Shown here: positions 1-8,705 of the stretch, piece by piece
Position numbering within the stretch: the first letter of the stretch is position 1
How the letters are laid out: each line of letters begins with the position of its first letter
Source of the DNA: Pseudomonadota bacterium
GTDB lineage: Bacteria; Pseudomonadota; Alphaproteobacteria; Acetobacterales; Acetobacteraceae
DNA: 64,000 bases
Direction of reading: 5' to 3'
Assembly: GCA_021846225.1 (NCBI GenBank)
Contig: JAJZCG010000002.1
Coordinates: 1 to 64,000, forward strand
Position numbers and translations under genes: made by a program
Notes under the pieces: model-generated
The model's input: the letters and a program-made list of their open reading frames with translations, nothing else
Told to the model about the DNA's origin: nothing
Databases searched by the model: none

Positions 1-1
1 C

Positions 2-541
2 ATCGCCCGCCATTTCCCCAAGCGCAACCGCATCATCGCCGGGCTGGTGCTGGGCCTCGTGGTCATCGAGGCGGCGGCCCGCTCCGGCTCACTGCTCACC
101 GCGCGCATGGCGCTGGAGGCCGGGCGTGAGCTGTTCGGCGTCCCCGGCTCCCCGCTGGACCCACGCTCCCATGGCGCCAACGGCCTCATCCGCCAGGGCG
201 CCCACCTCACGGAATCCGCCGCCGATGTTCTGGCCAACCTGCCAGACCACCCCGCCCGCCAGGGCCTGGGCCGTGACCCGATGTTCCAGCACGGCGCACC
301 TTCCGGTTTCGCCGAGCCGCCGCCCGCCTGGATAGACCCCGCCGAGGACGCCCGCGAACTCGCCCGCGCGCGCCTGGAGATCCCGCCGCTGATCGGCGCC
401 GATCCGGTCGGAGTTGACGAGATCGCCCGGCGCTGCCAGTTGTCGGGTGCCGCCGTCACGGCGGTTCTACTTGAGCTTGAACTCGCGGGGAGGGTGGAAA
501 CCCTTGCCGGTAACCGTGTCGCGCGCTTCGCCGACCTATGA
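2..541 (+). CDS. dprA: DNA processing protein DprA/Smf, C-terminal part (5' end outside window)
   Basis: DprA loads RecA on incoming single-stranded DNA during natural transformation. The reading frame is open from base 2, so the gene begins upstream of the window. The visible 179 residues start inside the Rossmann-like core (PKRNRIIAGL, then VVIEAAARSGSLLTA), go through the conserved GVPGSPLDPRSHGANGLIR stretch, and end with a winged-helix tail (about the last 65 residues, DEIARRCQLSGAAVTAVL) typical of the longer DprA form. The stop lies 12 bases before the preferred topA start, so the two genes are probably co-transcribed. Family identity is clear; the N-terminal part cannot be judged. Confidence 0.95.
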   Translation: MARHFPKRNRIIAGLVLGLVVIEAAARSGSLLTARMALEAGRELFGVPGSPLDPRSHGANGLIRQGAHLTESAADVLANLPDHPARQGLGRDPMFQHGAPSGFAEPPPAWIDPAEDARELARARLEIPPLIGADPVGVDEIARRCQLSGAAVTAVLLELELAGRVETLAGNRVARFADL

Positions 542-553
542 TTGGAACGGTTC

Positions 554-3247
554 TTGACTGATATCGTCGTCGTCGAATCCCCCTCCAAAGCCAAGACAAT
601 CAACAAATATCTCGGCGATTCCTATAAAGTCCTGGCCTCGTTCGGCCATGTGCGCGACCTGCCGCCCAAAGACGGCTCGGTGCGCCCCGACGAGGATTTC
701 GCCATGTCCTGGGAGGCCGACGAGCGCGGCAACAAGCACATGGGCGAGATCGCCCGTGCGCTGAAGGGCGCCAAAACGCTGTACCTGGCAACCGACCCTG
801 ATCGTGAGGGCGAGGCCATCTCCTGGCATGTGCGCGCAATGCTGGAGGACAAGAACGCGCTCAAGGGCGTCAACGTGCTGCGCGTCACCTTCAACGAGAT
901 CACCAAATCCGCGGTGAAAACCGCGATGGCCCAGCCGCGCGAGCTGGATCAGCCGCTCATCGAGGCCTACATGGCCCGGCGCGCGCTGGATTATCTGGTC
1001 GGCTTCACCCTCTCGCCGGTGCTCTGGCGCAAGCTGCCGGGCAGCAAATCCGCCGGGCGGGTGCAATCGGTCTCATTGCGCCTCATCTGCGAGCGCGAGG
1101 CCGAGATCGAGGTCTTCAAATCCCGCGAATACTGGACCATCGAGGCCGGCATGCTCACCCCGGCCGGCGCGCCCTTCCCTGCCCGCCTCACGCATTACCA
1201 GGGCAAGAAGCTCGAACAATTCGACCTCAACGACGAAGCCAAGGCGCTGGCGGCCAGGGAGGCGGTTAAATCCGGCAGCTTCAGCGTCGCCCAGGTCGAC
1301 AAAAAACGCACCCGGCGCAACCCGCCGCCGCCCTTCATCACCTCCACCTTGCAGCAGGAGGCCAGCCGCAAGCTGGGCTTCTCCTCGCAGCAGACCATGC
1401 GCCTCGCGCAGCAGCTCTATGAGGGCATCGACATCGGCGGTGAAACCGTGGGTCTCATCACCTACATGCGAACTGACGGCGTGCAGCTCGCCAAGGAGGC
1501 CGTCACCGCCATCCGCGGCCAGATCAAATCCGATTTCGGCCCCGATTACGTCCCCGTGGCGCCGCGCGAATACATCTCCAAGGCGAAAAACGCGCAGGAG
1601 GCCCATGAGGCCATCCGCCCCACCGACATCGCCCTGAAGCCCGAGCGTGTCGGCCGCATGCTGAGCGCTGAGCAGGCCAAGCTTTACGAGCTGATCTACA
1701 AGCGCGCCATGGCCTGCCAGATGGCCGCCGCCGAGCTGGACCAGACCGCCGTGGACATGACCGACGGCAAGGGCCAGACCCTGCGCGCCACCGGCTCCGT
1801 GCTGGCCTTCGACGGCTTCCTGAAACTCTACCACGAAGACCAGGACGACGCCTCGGCCGAGGATGATGACTCCCGCCTGCTGCCGCCGATCGGCAAGGGC
1901 GACCCGCTGAAAACCAGCAAGGTGGACGCCACCCAGCACTTCACCCAGCCGCCGCCGCGCTATTCCGAGGCCTCGCTGGTGAAAAAGATGGAGGAGCTGG
2001 GCATCGGCCGCCCCTCCACCTACGCCTCCATCCTCACCGTTCTGCGCGACCGTAATTATGTCCGCCTGGAAGCGCGCCGCTTCATCCCCGAGGATCGCGG
2101 CCGCCTCGTCACCGCCTTCCTCACCAGCTTCTTCTCGCGTTACGTGGACACCGGCTTCACCGCCGCGCTGGAGGAACAGCTCGACGAAATCGCCGAGGGC
2201 AAGATGCGCTGGCGCGACGTGCTGCGCGCCTTCTGGGACGATTTTTCCGCCGCCGTGGCCCAGACCAAGGATCTGAAAATCTCCGACGTCATCGACGCGC
2301 TGGACGCTGACCTCGGCCCGCATTTCTTCCCCGTCCGCGAGGACGGCAGCGACCCGCGCTCCTGCCCCGCCTGCAACACCGGGCGCATCGGCCTGAAGCT
2401 CGGGCGCTTCGGCAGCTTCATCGGCTGCTCGAATTATCCCACCTGCCAGTACACCCGCAAACTCGCCATCGACGGTGGCGACAACCCGGATGAGAGCCTG
2501 AAGGATGGCATGCGCCTGCTCGGCAAACACCCCGGGACCGGCGAAGATATTACCTTAAAACGCGGCCCTTACGGGCTTTATGTGCAGCAGGGCGAACCCG
2601 ACCCGGCGGATAAGAAGGCCAAGCCCAAGCGCTCCTCGCTGACCAAGGGCATGGACCCCGAGGCGCTGACGCTGGATGATGCGCTGGGTCTGCTCTCGCT
2701 CCCGCGTCTGGTCGGCCTGCACCCCGAATCCGGCCAGAAAATCGAGGCTGGCGTCGGCCGCTTTGGCCCCTATGTGAAAATGGGCGCCATTTTCGCCTCG
2801 CTCGACCGTGACGACGACGTGCTCCACATCGGCCTCAACCGGGCCATGGACCTGATCGGCAAAAAACAGGATTCCATCCGCAGCCTGGGCGATCACCCGA
2901 AGGATGGCGCCCCCGTGGCCGCCCGCAAGGGCCGCTTCGGCCCTTATGCGCAATGGGGCAATGTGGTTGCCAACCTGCCGCGCGACGTGGAGTTGGCGGA
3001 TGTCACCCTGGACCAGGCGGTGGCGCTGTTGGCCGAAAAGGGCAAGGTCATCGTACCCAAGGGCAAAAAAGGCGCCGCGAAAAAACCCGCGGCCAAGGCA
3101 AAAGCCAAGGCCGAACCAGCGGTGAAGGCCGCAAAAGCCAAGGCCGAACCGGCGGTGAAGGCCGCAAAGCCCAAGCCCCCCGCGAAAGCGAAAACCCCGG
3201 CCAAACCGAAAGCCAAACCCGCCGCCAAGGCCAAGGCGCAAGCCTGA
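554..3247 (+). CDS. topA: DNA topoisomerase I
   Basis: Type IA topoisomerase that relaxes negative supercoils. The N-terminal TOPRIM domain begins TDIVVVESPSKAKTI. The catalytic tyrosine lies in GLITYMRTDG (about residue 304). One C4 zinc finger (CPAC, then GCSNYPTC) is followed by two GRFGPY-containing C-terminal repeats (VGRFGPYVKMG and KGRFGPYAQWG). The last 70 residues are a Lys/Ala/Pro tail with two KAKAEPAVKAA copies, common in alphaproteobacterial TopA and probably nucleic-acid or RNA-polymerase binding. I choose the TTG at 554 because GGAACGG lies at ideal spacing and the protein then starts MTDIVVVESP; an in-frame TTG at 542 would add four residues. Length, about 897 aa, is normal. 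Confidence 0.97.
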   Translation: MTDIVVVESPSKAKTINKYLGDSYKVLASFGHVRDLPPKDGSVRPDEDFAMSWEADERGNKHMGEIARALKGAKTLYLATDPDREGEAISWHVRAMLEDKNALKGVNVLRVTFNEITKSAVKTAMAQPRELDQPLIEAYMARRALDYLVGFTLSPVLWRKLPGSKSAGRVQSVSLRLICEREAEIEVFKSREYWTIEAGMLTPAGAPFPARLTHYQGKKLEQFDLNDEAKALAAREAVKSGSFSVAQVDKKRTRRNPPPPFITSTLQQEASRKLGFSSQQTMRLAQQLYEGIDIGGETVGLITYMRTDGVQLAKEAVTAIRGQIKSDFGPDYVPVAPREYISKAKNAQEAHEAIRPTDIALKPERVGRMLSAEQAKLYELIYKRAMACQMAAAELDQTAVDMTDGKGQTLRATGSVLAFDGFLKLYHEDQDDASAEDDDSRLLPPIGKGDPLKTSKVDATQHFTQPPPRYSEASLVKKMEELGIGRPSTYASILTVLRDRNYVRLEARRFIPEDRGRLVTAFLTSFFSRYVDTGFTAALEEQLDEIAEGKMRWRDVLRAFWDDFSAAVAQTKDLKISDVIDALDADLGPHFFPVREDGSDPRSCPACNTGRIGLKLGRFGSFIGCSNYPTCQYTRKLAIDGGDNPDESLKDGMRLLGKHPGTGEDITLKRGPYGLYVQQGEPDPADKKAKPKRSSLTKGMDPEALTLDDALGLLSLPRLVGLHPESGQKIEAGVGRFGPYVKMGAIFASLDRDDDVLHIGLNRAMDLIGKKQDSIRSLGDHPKDGAPVAARKGRFGPYAQWGNVVANLPRDVELADVTLDQAVALLAEKGKVIVPKGKKGAAKKPAAKAKAKAEPAVKAAKAKAEPAVKAAKPKPPAKAKTPAKPKAKPAAKAKAQA

Positions 3248-3333
3248 GCCGCCCGGCGGGGAGCCGCGCTGAAATTGCCTGAGCCGGTAATTTATCCGTA
3301 GCCCAAAAGGGCAGAATATGCTTGTTGCAGCGC

Positions 3334-4020
3334 ATGACTGCTGCCCCCATTCACCTGCGCGATGAACGCTTTATGCTCGACCCCGCCGGCGCTGCCTTCT
3401 GGCCTGCGCGGCGTATTCTCATCGTGGCTGATCTGCATCTCGCCTCACCCGCGCCAGGCGCGCCGCGCCCGCCCGTGCCGCAGGGCGCCAAGGCCACGCT
3501 GGAGCGGCTCAACCGGCTTTTGCGCCTGTATCGCCCGGCGAAGGTGGTCATCCTCGGCGGCGATTTCCCCGGCCGCGGCGCCAGCAGCCTGCTGGCCAAG
3601 GACGAGCGCGCGCATATCGAGGTGATGGCCCGCGAGGCGAGCTTCATCTGGGTGTCCGATAAACCCGATGCGGCCGCTGGCCTGCCGGGCGTCTGCGTCC
3701 CGCTTTACCGCGAGGGCGCGTTCACCTTCCGCCACGCCGCCGGGCCGCAGCTTGGGCCGCGCGAGTTCGAGGTCTCGGGCTATTTCCAGCCAAAAGCCAG
3801 CATCGATGCCCGCGCCAAGCGCGTCAGCCGGCCGTGTTTCGTCACCGGGGTCAACCGGCTCATGCTGCCCGCCTTCGGCGCGCATGGCGGCGGGCTGGAT
3901 GTGCACGATCACGCCATTTCCCGCCTCTTCCCGCGCGGCCTGCGCGTGTTCCTGCTCGGGCAGGACCAGCTCTTCTCCTTCGCGCTGGAACAGCTTGGCC
4001 GCATGGCCGAGGTGGCATGA
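3334..4020 (+). CDS. PdeM-like metallophosphoesterase with degraded active site
   Basis: The 228-aa protein matches the ligase-associated DNA-damage-response endonuclease PdeM end to end: LDPAGAAFWPARR, LIVADLHLA, SRPCFVTG, LPAFGAHGGGLDV and the LFPRGLRVFLLG tail. Only the first metal motif (D33-x-H35) is intact. Where the family has GDSFHD this protein has GGDFPG (75-80). Where it has GNHDP there is VSDKPD (107-112), and SGHLHP is replaced by SGYFQP (148-153). Most metal ligands are therefore gone and catalysis is doubtful. The ATG at 3334 starts MTAAPIHL; a TTG at 3322 would add four residues. The stop overlaps the photolyase start (ATGA), so the genes are translationally coupled. The usual partners, an Lhr-type helicase and an ATP-dependent ligase, are not in the window. 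Confidence 0.85.
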   Translation: MTAAPIHLRDERFMLDPAGAAFWPARRILIVADLHLASPAPGAPRPPVPQGAKATLERLNRLLRLYRPAKVVILGGDFPGRGASSLLAKDERAHIEVMAREASFIWVSDKPDAAAGLPGVCVPLYREGAFTFRHAAGPQLGPREFEVSGYFQPKASIDARAKRVSRPCFVTGVNRLMLPAFGAHGGGLDVHDHAISRLFPRGLRVFLLGQDQLFSFALEQLGRMAEVA

Positions 4021-5420
4021 AGCCCGCCCTCCTATGGCTGCGCAACGACCTGCGGCTGCATGACAACCCGGCCCTGGCCGCTGCCCTCGCCGGGGGCGGC
4101 CCGGTGCTGCCGGTTTATATCCTCGATGAACAGATGGGCGCCGCCAGCCGCTGGTGGCTGCACCATTCGCTCACCCGCCTGCAGGCTGATTTCGCCCAGC
4201 GCGGCGCCACGCTGGTGCTCCGCCGGGGCGATCCGGCCGTCATCATCCCCGAACTGGCCGCGCAAACCGGCGCCACCGCCGTGCATGCCGCCCGCAGTTT
4301 CGAGCCCGCCCTGCGCGATGCCGGCCGCGCCGTGGACGCCGCCTTGCGCGCGCATAACGTTGGCTTCCATCGCCACCTCTCCACCAGCCTGTTCGCCCCG
4401 GAGCGGATACAAACCAAAACCGGCGGGGCTTACGGCGTCTACACCCCCTTCGCCAATGCCTGCTTCAGCGCCGGGGTGCCGGAGGTGTGCTGCCCGACCC
4501 CGTCGCATATCCCAGGTGTGCCCGGCATCGCGGGCGATGCTCTGGCCGATTGGTCCCTGCTCCCCGAAAAGCCTGACTGGGCCGCGGGCCTGCGCGCCAG
4601 CTGGACCCCCGGCGAGGCCGGCGCCCATGCCCGGCTGGATGAGTTCCTGGCCAAGCCCGTGCGCGATTACGCCACGGCGCGCGACATTCCCGCCCTGCCC
4701 GGCACCTCGCGCCTCTCCCCGCATGTGCATTTCGGCGAAATCTCGCCGCGCTTCGTCTGGCACCGCGCCGCCGCCCTGGGTGAGGGGCCTGGCGTGAAAA
4801 CCTTCCTGAAGGAGCTGCTCTGGCGCGAATTCTCCATCAACCTGCTCTGGCAGCACCGCGATTTGCGCACCCGGCCCATCCGCGCCGAATTCGCGGACTT
4901 CCCCTGGGCTGCAAACGCCCCCGCCCTACGCGCATGGCAGCGCGGACAAACCGGCATCCCCATCGTCGACGCCGGCATGCGCGAGCTATGGCAGACCGGC
5001 TGGATGCACAACCGCGTGCGCATGATATGCGCCTCCTACCTGGTGAAGCACCTGCTGCTCCCCTGGCAGCTAGGCGAGGCCTGGTTCTGGGATACGCTCT
5101 GCGATGCCGATGAAGCCGCCAATGCCGCCTCCTGGCAGTGGGTGGCGGGCTGCGGCGCCGATGCCGCACCCTATTTCCGCATCTTCAACCCCGTGCTGCA
5201 GGGCCAGAAGTTCGACCCCACCGGCGCTTACGTTCGCCGCTATGTGCCCGAGCTGGCCCGCCTGCCGGATGGCGCCATCCACGACCCCTGGGAGGTTCCG
5301 CCGCAAATTCTCCTTGGCGCCGGTGTTAAACTGGGAGCAAGCTATCCATATCCCATAGTCTCACTGGCGGAAGGAAGGACGCGGGCATTGGCCGCTTATG
5401 CAGCATTAAGGGGAAAATGA
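4017..5420 (+). CDS. phrB: Deoxyribodipyrimidine photo-lyase
   Basis: Flavoprotein that splits UV-induced cyclobutane pyrimidine dimers using blue light. The 467-aa protein has the N-terminal antenna Rossmann domain (LLWLRNDLRLHDNPAL) and a C-terminal FAD domain with RLSPHVHFGEISPR, LWREF, GIPIVDAGMRELWQTGWMHN, NRVRMICASYLVKHLLLPWQ and ASWQWVAGCGADAAPYFRIF, all hallmarks of class I photolyases. The start codon overlaps the stop of the PdeM-like gene, and the stop overlaps the next phosphoesterase start (ATGA in both cases). The three genes therefore form a tight coupled unit. Sequence alone cannot exclude a cryptochrome-like role, but the DNA-photolyase FAD-domain motifs are complete. Confidence 0.95.
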   Translation: MKPALLWLRNDLRLHDNPALAAALAGGGPVLPVYILDEQMGAASRWWLHHSLTRLQADFAQRGATLVLRRGDPAVIIPELAAQTGATAVHAARSFEPALRDAGRAVDAALRAHNVGFHRHLSTSLFAPERIQTKTGGAYGVYTPFANACFSAGVPEVCCPTPSHIPGVPGIAGDALADWSLLPEKPDWAAGLRASWTPGEAGAHARLDEFLAKPVRDYATARDIPALPGTSRLSPHVHFGEISPRFVWHRAAALGEGPGVKTFLKELLWREFSINLLWQHRDLRTRPIRAEFADFPWAANAPALRAWQRGQTGIPIVDAGMRELWQTGWMHNRVRMICASYLVKHLLLPWQLGEAWFWDTLCDADEAANAASWQWVAGCGADAAPYFRIFNPVLQGQKFDPTGAYVRRYVPELARLPDGAIHDPWEVPPQILLGAGVKLGASYPYPIVSLAEGRTRALAAYAALRGK

Positions 5421-6088
5421 AGCCGCTGCCGCCGCGCCTGCGCGTGGTGGGCGATGTGCATGGCGACTCCAGGGCCTTCGCCATTGCCGCGGAGACGGAT
5501 CGCTTCATCGTGCAACTGGGAGACCTGGTTGACGACGGACCCGACACCCCCGGCGCTCTTGCCGTGATGTTCCGCCTGCTTGATGAAGGCCGCGGCCTGT
5601 TCCTGCTCGGCAATCATGATTTCAAGCTCGCCCGCGCCTTGCGTGGCGACAAGGTGCATGGCCCCGCCGTCGCCCGCACCCTGGCCGAGCTGCCCGCTTC
5701 CATGCGCGCGCGCGCACTGGAGGTCATTTCCCAGGCGCCAGCCTGGATCGTCACCCCATCCGCCATTTTCGTCCACGGCGGGTTCCACCCCGGCATGCTG
5801 GGCCAGCCCCCGCCGCTTTTCCCGCCGGGCCGCCCGGAGCCGCTGCTTGCCCGCGCCCTTTACGGCCAGACGACCGGGCGCGCCACAGCTGCGGGCAGGC
5901 CTGAGCGCCTGTTGCGTTGGGTGGATGATATTCCGCCGGGCATCACGCTCTATTGCGGCCACGACCAGCGCAGCGCTGACGGCCGCCCCTACATCCGCGC
6001 CGGGCGGGCTGGCGGGTGCGCTGTGTTTCTTGATACCGGCGCGGGCAAGGGCGGACATCTGTCCTGGATGGACATAGACCTGCCGTAA
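5417..6088 (+). CDS. PPP-family metallophosphoesterase
   Basis: A 223-aa calcineurin-like phosphoesterase with every metal-binding motif present: GDVHG (12-16), GDLVDDG (35-41), GNHD (65-68), VHGGFHPG (His120) and CGHD (His182). This resembles bacterial PrpA/PrpE and diadenosine-tetraphosphatase-type enzymes. The substrate may be a phosphoprotein or a dinucleotide and cannot be told from sequence. It is translationally coupled to the photolyase by an ATGA overlap. Its complete site contrasts with the degraded PdeM-like protein two genes upstream. The next gene runs convergently from the other strand. Confidence 0.9.
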   Translation: MKPLPPRLRVVGDVHGDSRAFAIAAETDRFIVQLGDLVDDGPDTPGALAVMFRLLDEGRGLFLLGNHDFKLARALRGDKVHGPAVARTLAELPASMRARALEVISQAPAWIVTPSAIFVHGGFHPGMLGQPPPLFPPGRPEPLLARALYGQTTGRATAAGRPERLLRWVDDIPPGITLYCGHDQRSADGRPYIRAGRAGGCAVFLDTGAGKGGHLSWMDIDLP

Positions 6089-6095
6089 CGAAGCC

Positions 6096-6728
6096 CTACC
6101 GCAGGAACGGATTGCTGCGCTTCTCCGCGCCGATGGTCGAGTTCGGGCCATGGCCGCAGATGAAGGTGAAATCATCCGGCAGCACCAGCAGCTTGGCCGT
6201 AATCGCGGCCAGCAGGGTATCGGTATCGCCATAGGGGAAATCTGTGCGCCCGACGGAGTTGCGAAACAGCACATCGCCCACCATGCCGAAATTCGCTTCA
6301 TGGTTGATGAACACCATATGTCCCGGCGTATGCCCCGGGCAGTGCAGCACCTCGAATTCCTCACCGCCCATGTTCACCCGGTCGCCCTCGCGCAGCCATG
6401 TGTCGGGCGTGCAGTTCTGCGCGTGAAAGCCAAAGCTCTTCGCCTGAGCGGCGATGCCATCGAGCAGGAATTTATCCTCAACCCCCGGCCCGGTGATCTT
6501 CACCCCCAGCGCCGCCGCCAGCTCCGTGGCCCCCCCGGCATGGTCGAGATGCCCGTGCGTGAGGAAAATATCCGTGACCGTGATGCCCGCCTGCTTAATC
6601 GCCGCGAGCAGCTGCGCCACATCGCCGCCGGGGTCCACCACCGCGCCCCGCAAATTCTCTGCGTTCCAGATTAACGTGCAATTCTGCTGAAACGGCGTGA
6701 CCGGGATAACCGCAATCTGCAATGTCAT
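6096..6728 (-). CDS. Metallo-beta-lactamase-fold hydrolase, glyoxalase II-like (YcbL type)
   Basis: A 210-aa MBL-fold enzyme carrying the full binuclear metal site: THGHLDHAGG (His58, His60, Asp62, His63), HCPGHTPGH (His133), GDVLF (Asp152) and CGHGP (His193). The short length, without the C-terminal helical glutathione domain of classical GloB, fits the YcbL/type II-like group that hydrolyses S-lactoylglutathione or related thioesters. It is convergent with the PPP phosphatase (7 bp apart) and lies 17 bp downstream of the methyltransferase on the same strand, so the two may share a transcript. The specific substrate is inferred from family only. Confidence 0.9.
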   Translation of the reverse strand: MTLQIAVIPVTPFQQNCTLIWNAENLRGAVVDPGGDVAQLLAAIKQAGITVTDIFLTHGHLDHAGGATELAAALGVKITGPGVEDKFLLDGIAAQAKSFGFHAQNCTPDTWLREGDRVNMGGEEFEVLHCPGHTPGHMVFINHEANFGMVGDVLFRNSVGRTDFPYGDTDTLLAAITAKLLVLPDDFTFICGHGPNSTIGAEKRSNPFLR

Positions 6729-6745
6729 TGTCTCAAACTCTCCGC

Positions 6746-7585
6746 TTACGCCCGCGCCCGCACGATCCAGGTTGCGGCCGGCATCAGCACGCCCTGGGGG
6801 GTCAAATATCGCGCCAGCACGGCCTTCACCGCATCGCTGACCTTGCTAACCAGTTCCGGATGCTCGCGCAGCGCACCGCCCAGCGGGCCGACGCGCAGCG
6901 AAAGCTCCAGGCTCTGCTCCAGATCCCCGCCGCCGATCAGGCAGTCGAATGTCTCAATCGCGACATCCTTGAACCCGGCATCGCCCAGAATCCCGCGCAG
7001 CCGCTGCGAGTCGGCAAAGGCGAACGGGCCGGGCGCCGTGGGGTCCGCGGGCGGGCTTTCGGGCATGAAGGGAGCCGCCGCCTGCTGCGGCGCGCGCATC
7101 CACACATTCTCCGCAAACGGCCGCCAGCACACGAACGCCAGCCGCCCGCCCACGCGCAAGGCCTTGCGGATATTGGCGAAAGCCGCCACCGGATCGGCGA
7201 AGAACATCACCCCGAAGCGGCTGAACGCGGCATCGAACGTGCCATCGCCAAAGCTGGCCACCTGGGCATCCGCCTGCTCGAACACTGGCGCCACCGCCCC
7301 CGGCAACACCGGCCGCGCCTTTGCGATCTCGAGCATCGGCGCTGAAATATCAGCCCCCTTCACATAGCCAGCCGCCCCGGCGCGTTGCGCCAGCTCCATC
7401 GTGGTCTGGCCGCAGCCGCAGCCGATATCAAGAATCCGCTCGCCGGCGCGGGGCGCCAAAACCCGTATCGCCTCGCGCCCCAGCGGGTCTATCTGGCGGT
7501 CCAGCTGCGCCTGAAAGCGTGCCCAGGTCTGCCCGGCCAGCGCGTTCCAGTAGTCAACCTGCGCCGCGTTCGCGGTGTTTTCCAT
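6746..7585 (-). CDS. Class I SAM-dependent methyltransferase
   Basis: A 279-aa methyltransferase with a classical SAM-binding motif I (ILDIGCGCGQTT, 51-62), a motif II-like KGADISAPML, and FSRFGVMFFADP in the post-motif region, as in UbiE/COQ5-type (Methyltransf_11/25) enzymes. The substrate is unknown. It is the last core-like gene before the low-GC accessory stretch that begins around 7600. A short sequence ending near 7640 separates it from that region. No signal peptide or membrane segment is visible. Confidence 0.88.
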   Translation of the reverse strand: MENTANAAQVDYWNALAGQTWARFQAQLDRQIDPLGREAIRVLAPRAGERILDIGCGCGQTTMELAQRAGAAGYVKGADISAPMLEIAKARPVLPGAVAPVFEQADAQVASFGDGTFDAAFSRFGVMFFADPVAAFANIRKALRVGGRLAFVCWRPFAENVWMRAPQQAAAPFMPESPPADPTAPGPFAFADSQRLRGILGDAGFKDVAIETFDCLIGGGDLEQSLELSLRVGPLGGALREHPELVSKVSDAVKAVLARYLTPQGVLMPAATWIVRARA

Positions 7586-8090
7586 GTGGCGCGCCTATTC
7601 CCATTCAATTGTCAGAAAGCCCCGTAAGGGACTGTTTTTATCCACAAAACTTCTCACGCCACGCCACATTTCCCATCAACCATACCACCAAAATTCGGCC
7701 ATTGATTTCATTAGGAAATTCTGACTGCCGGAAATTTTCTCCTATAGCCATCGATCGAAATTGAACAACAAAAGGCACCATTTACCCACCTGCCGCACTG
7801 TCGATCGATGGGAGAGCGACGGATAAAAAATACCGTCAAATGGTCAAACAAGTCAATTCCAGACAATTACGTGAACCTTGGGATGGCCTGAATCGGCGCC
7901 TCACCGGCACCACCGGCGCGCGGGAAACCAAGGCGCCAAGAGAAATCACCCACGGTTTTTTTGATTCTTTTCCGCAGCACGTCCAACATGGTAGTCATAA
8001 AAGAAAATGCGAAAGACTGAGTGAGCCGTTGATCGATCTGACAAGATGCCCGGTTCAGGATAGAGAAGAAACCCATTCCGAGAGGGATTG
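7586..8090. other. Intergenic stretch, AT-richer, no convincing gene
   Basis: About 500 bp of lower GC than the flanks, at the left edge of the accessory island. It holds the upstream region of the minus-strand methyltransferase. An 11-bp inverted repeat is present, CCATCGATCGA at 7748-7758 and TCGATCGATGG at 7801-7811. An open frame at 7840-8091 (83 codons, plus strand) has no recognisable motif and no clear ribosome-binding site, so I do not call it a gene. Confidence 0.5.
7748..7811. repeat. 11-bp inverted repeat with 42-bp spacer
   Basis: CCATCGATCGA (7748-7758) and its exact reverse complement TCGATCGATGG (7801-7811) flank 42 bp. The arms contain the self-complementary core CGATCG. This could be an operator pair for a regulator, a decayed element end, or chance. 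Nothing in the surroundings decides between these. Confidence 0.4.
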
Positions 8091-8369
8091 ATGCTGAAAG
8101 CTTTAGAGATTGCCCCCCTCCTGCTCATCGGAGGCGTCATCATCCTAAGTGTTCTGATGCTGCCGGTACTTGCGTTGTGGTGGCTTCCTCAAGGTAAGCT
8201 GCTGACCCCACCAAGTCATGTTTACACGGGGCGAGGAATTTTGTTTCGGCATCAGTCCCCGATTGCCTATTGGGTTGGTTTTGTTTGTGAACTGACCTTA
8301 TGCCCTTTAATCGCGGTTGGTCTGCTGGGAGGGCTTATTTCCGCGATTATGGGGATTGTACGGCCCTAA
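8091..8369 (+). CDS. Small hydrophobic membrane protein, unknown function
   Basis: A 92-aa protein starting MLKALEIAPLLLIGG at an ATG preceded by AGAGGGA three bases upstream, a good ribosome-binding site. Two strongly hydrophobic segments are visible: residues 7-32 (LLLIGGVIILSVLMLPVLALWW) and about 64-90 (CELTLCPLIAVGLLGGLISAIMG), joined by a short polar loop. No family was recognised. It is a monocistronic-looking gene in the low-GC island. Confidence 0.6.
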   Translation: MLKALEIAPLLLIGGVIILSVLMLPVLALWWLPQGKLLTPPSHVYTGRGILFRHQSPIAYWVGFVCELTLCPLIAVGLLGGLISAIMGIVRP

Positions 8370-8495
8370 AAAACGGAGATTCGGCAACAGAGATCAGAAA
8401 GGCGCGGCCAAAGGTTAGGCCCGGACAGGGGCTTGCAAAGGGAACTATATACTTAACTCCCCATGATGATCTATCCGGCTATTGTAGCACATACA

Positions 8496-8705
8496 TCACG
8501 AGTTTTTTTGTTCGTAGACGTAATAACCTCCGATCAAACCGCCAAGAACGGCGCCAAAAATCGACCATCCGATGTTAGCGATCGAGCCTATGGCAAAACC
8601 TAAACCGCCGCCGATCAGCCCCACTATCACCCCCTTGATGCCAACTTCTTGGAAGGCAGCGGCACAGATTCCGACTATGATGAGCAGTCCAATAATGTCG
8701 ACCAT
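8496..8705 (-). CDS. Small glycine-zipper membrane protein, unknown function
   Basis: A 69-aa protein made almost entirely of hydrophobic and glycine residues: MVDIIGLLIIVGICAAAF, then GVIVGLIGGGLGFAIGS and GWSIFGAVLGGLIGG, ending in a short charged tail (YEQKNS). The GxxxG spacing suggests two or three packed helices. The start has AAGGG about nine bases upstream. It does not match a family I can name. It sits in the accessory island and faces the 8091-8369 gene convergently. Confidence 0.6.
   Translation of the reverse strand: MVDIIGLLIIVGICAAAFQEVGIKGVIVGLIGGGLGFAIGSIANIGWSIFGAVLGGLIGGYYVYEQKNS

Noticed and set aside
1073-2530. 485-codon minus-strand frame inside topA
   Set aside because: Antisense shadow of a complete topA; no motif, and typical of high-GC codon bias.
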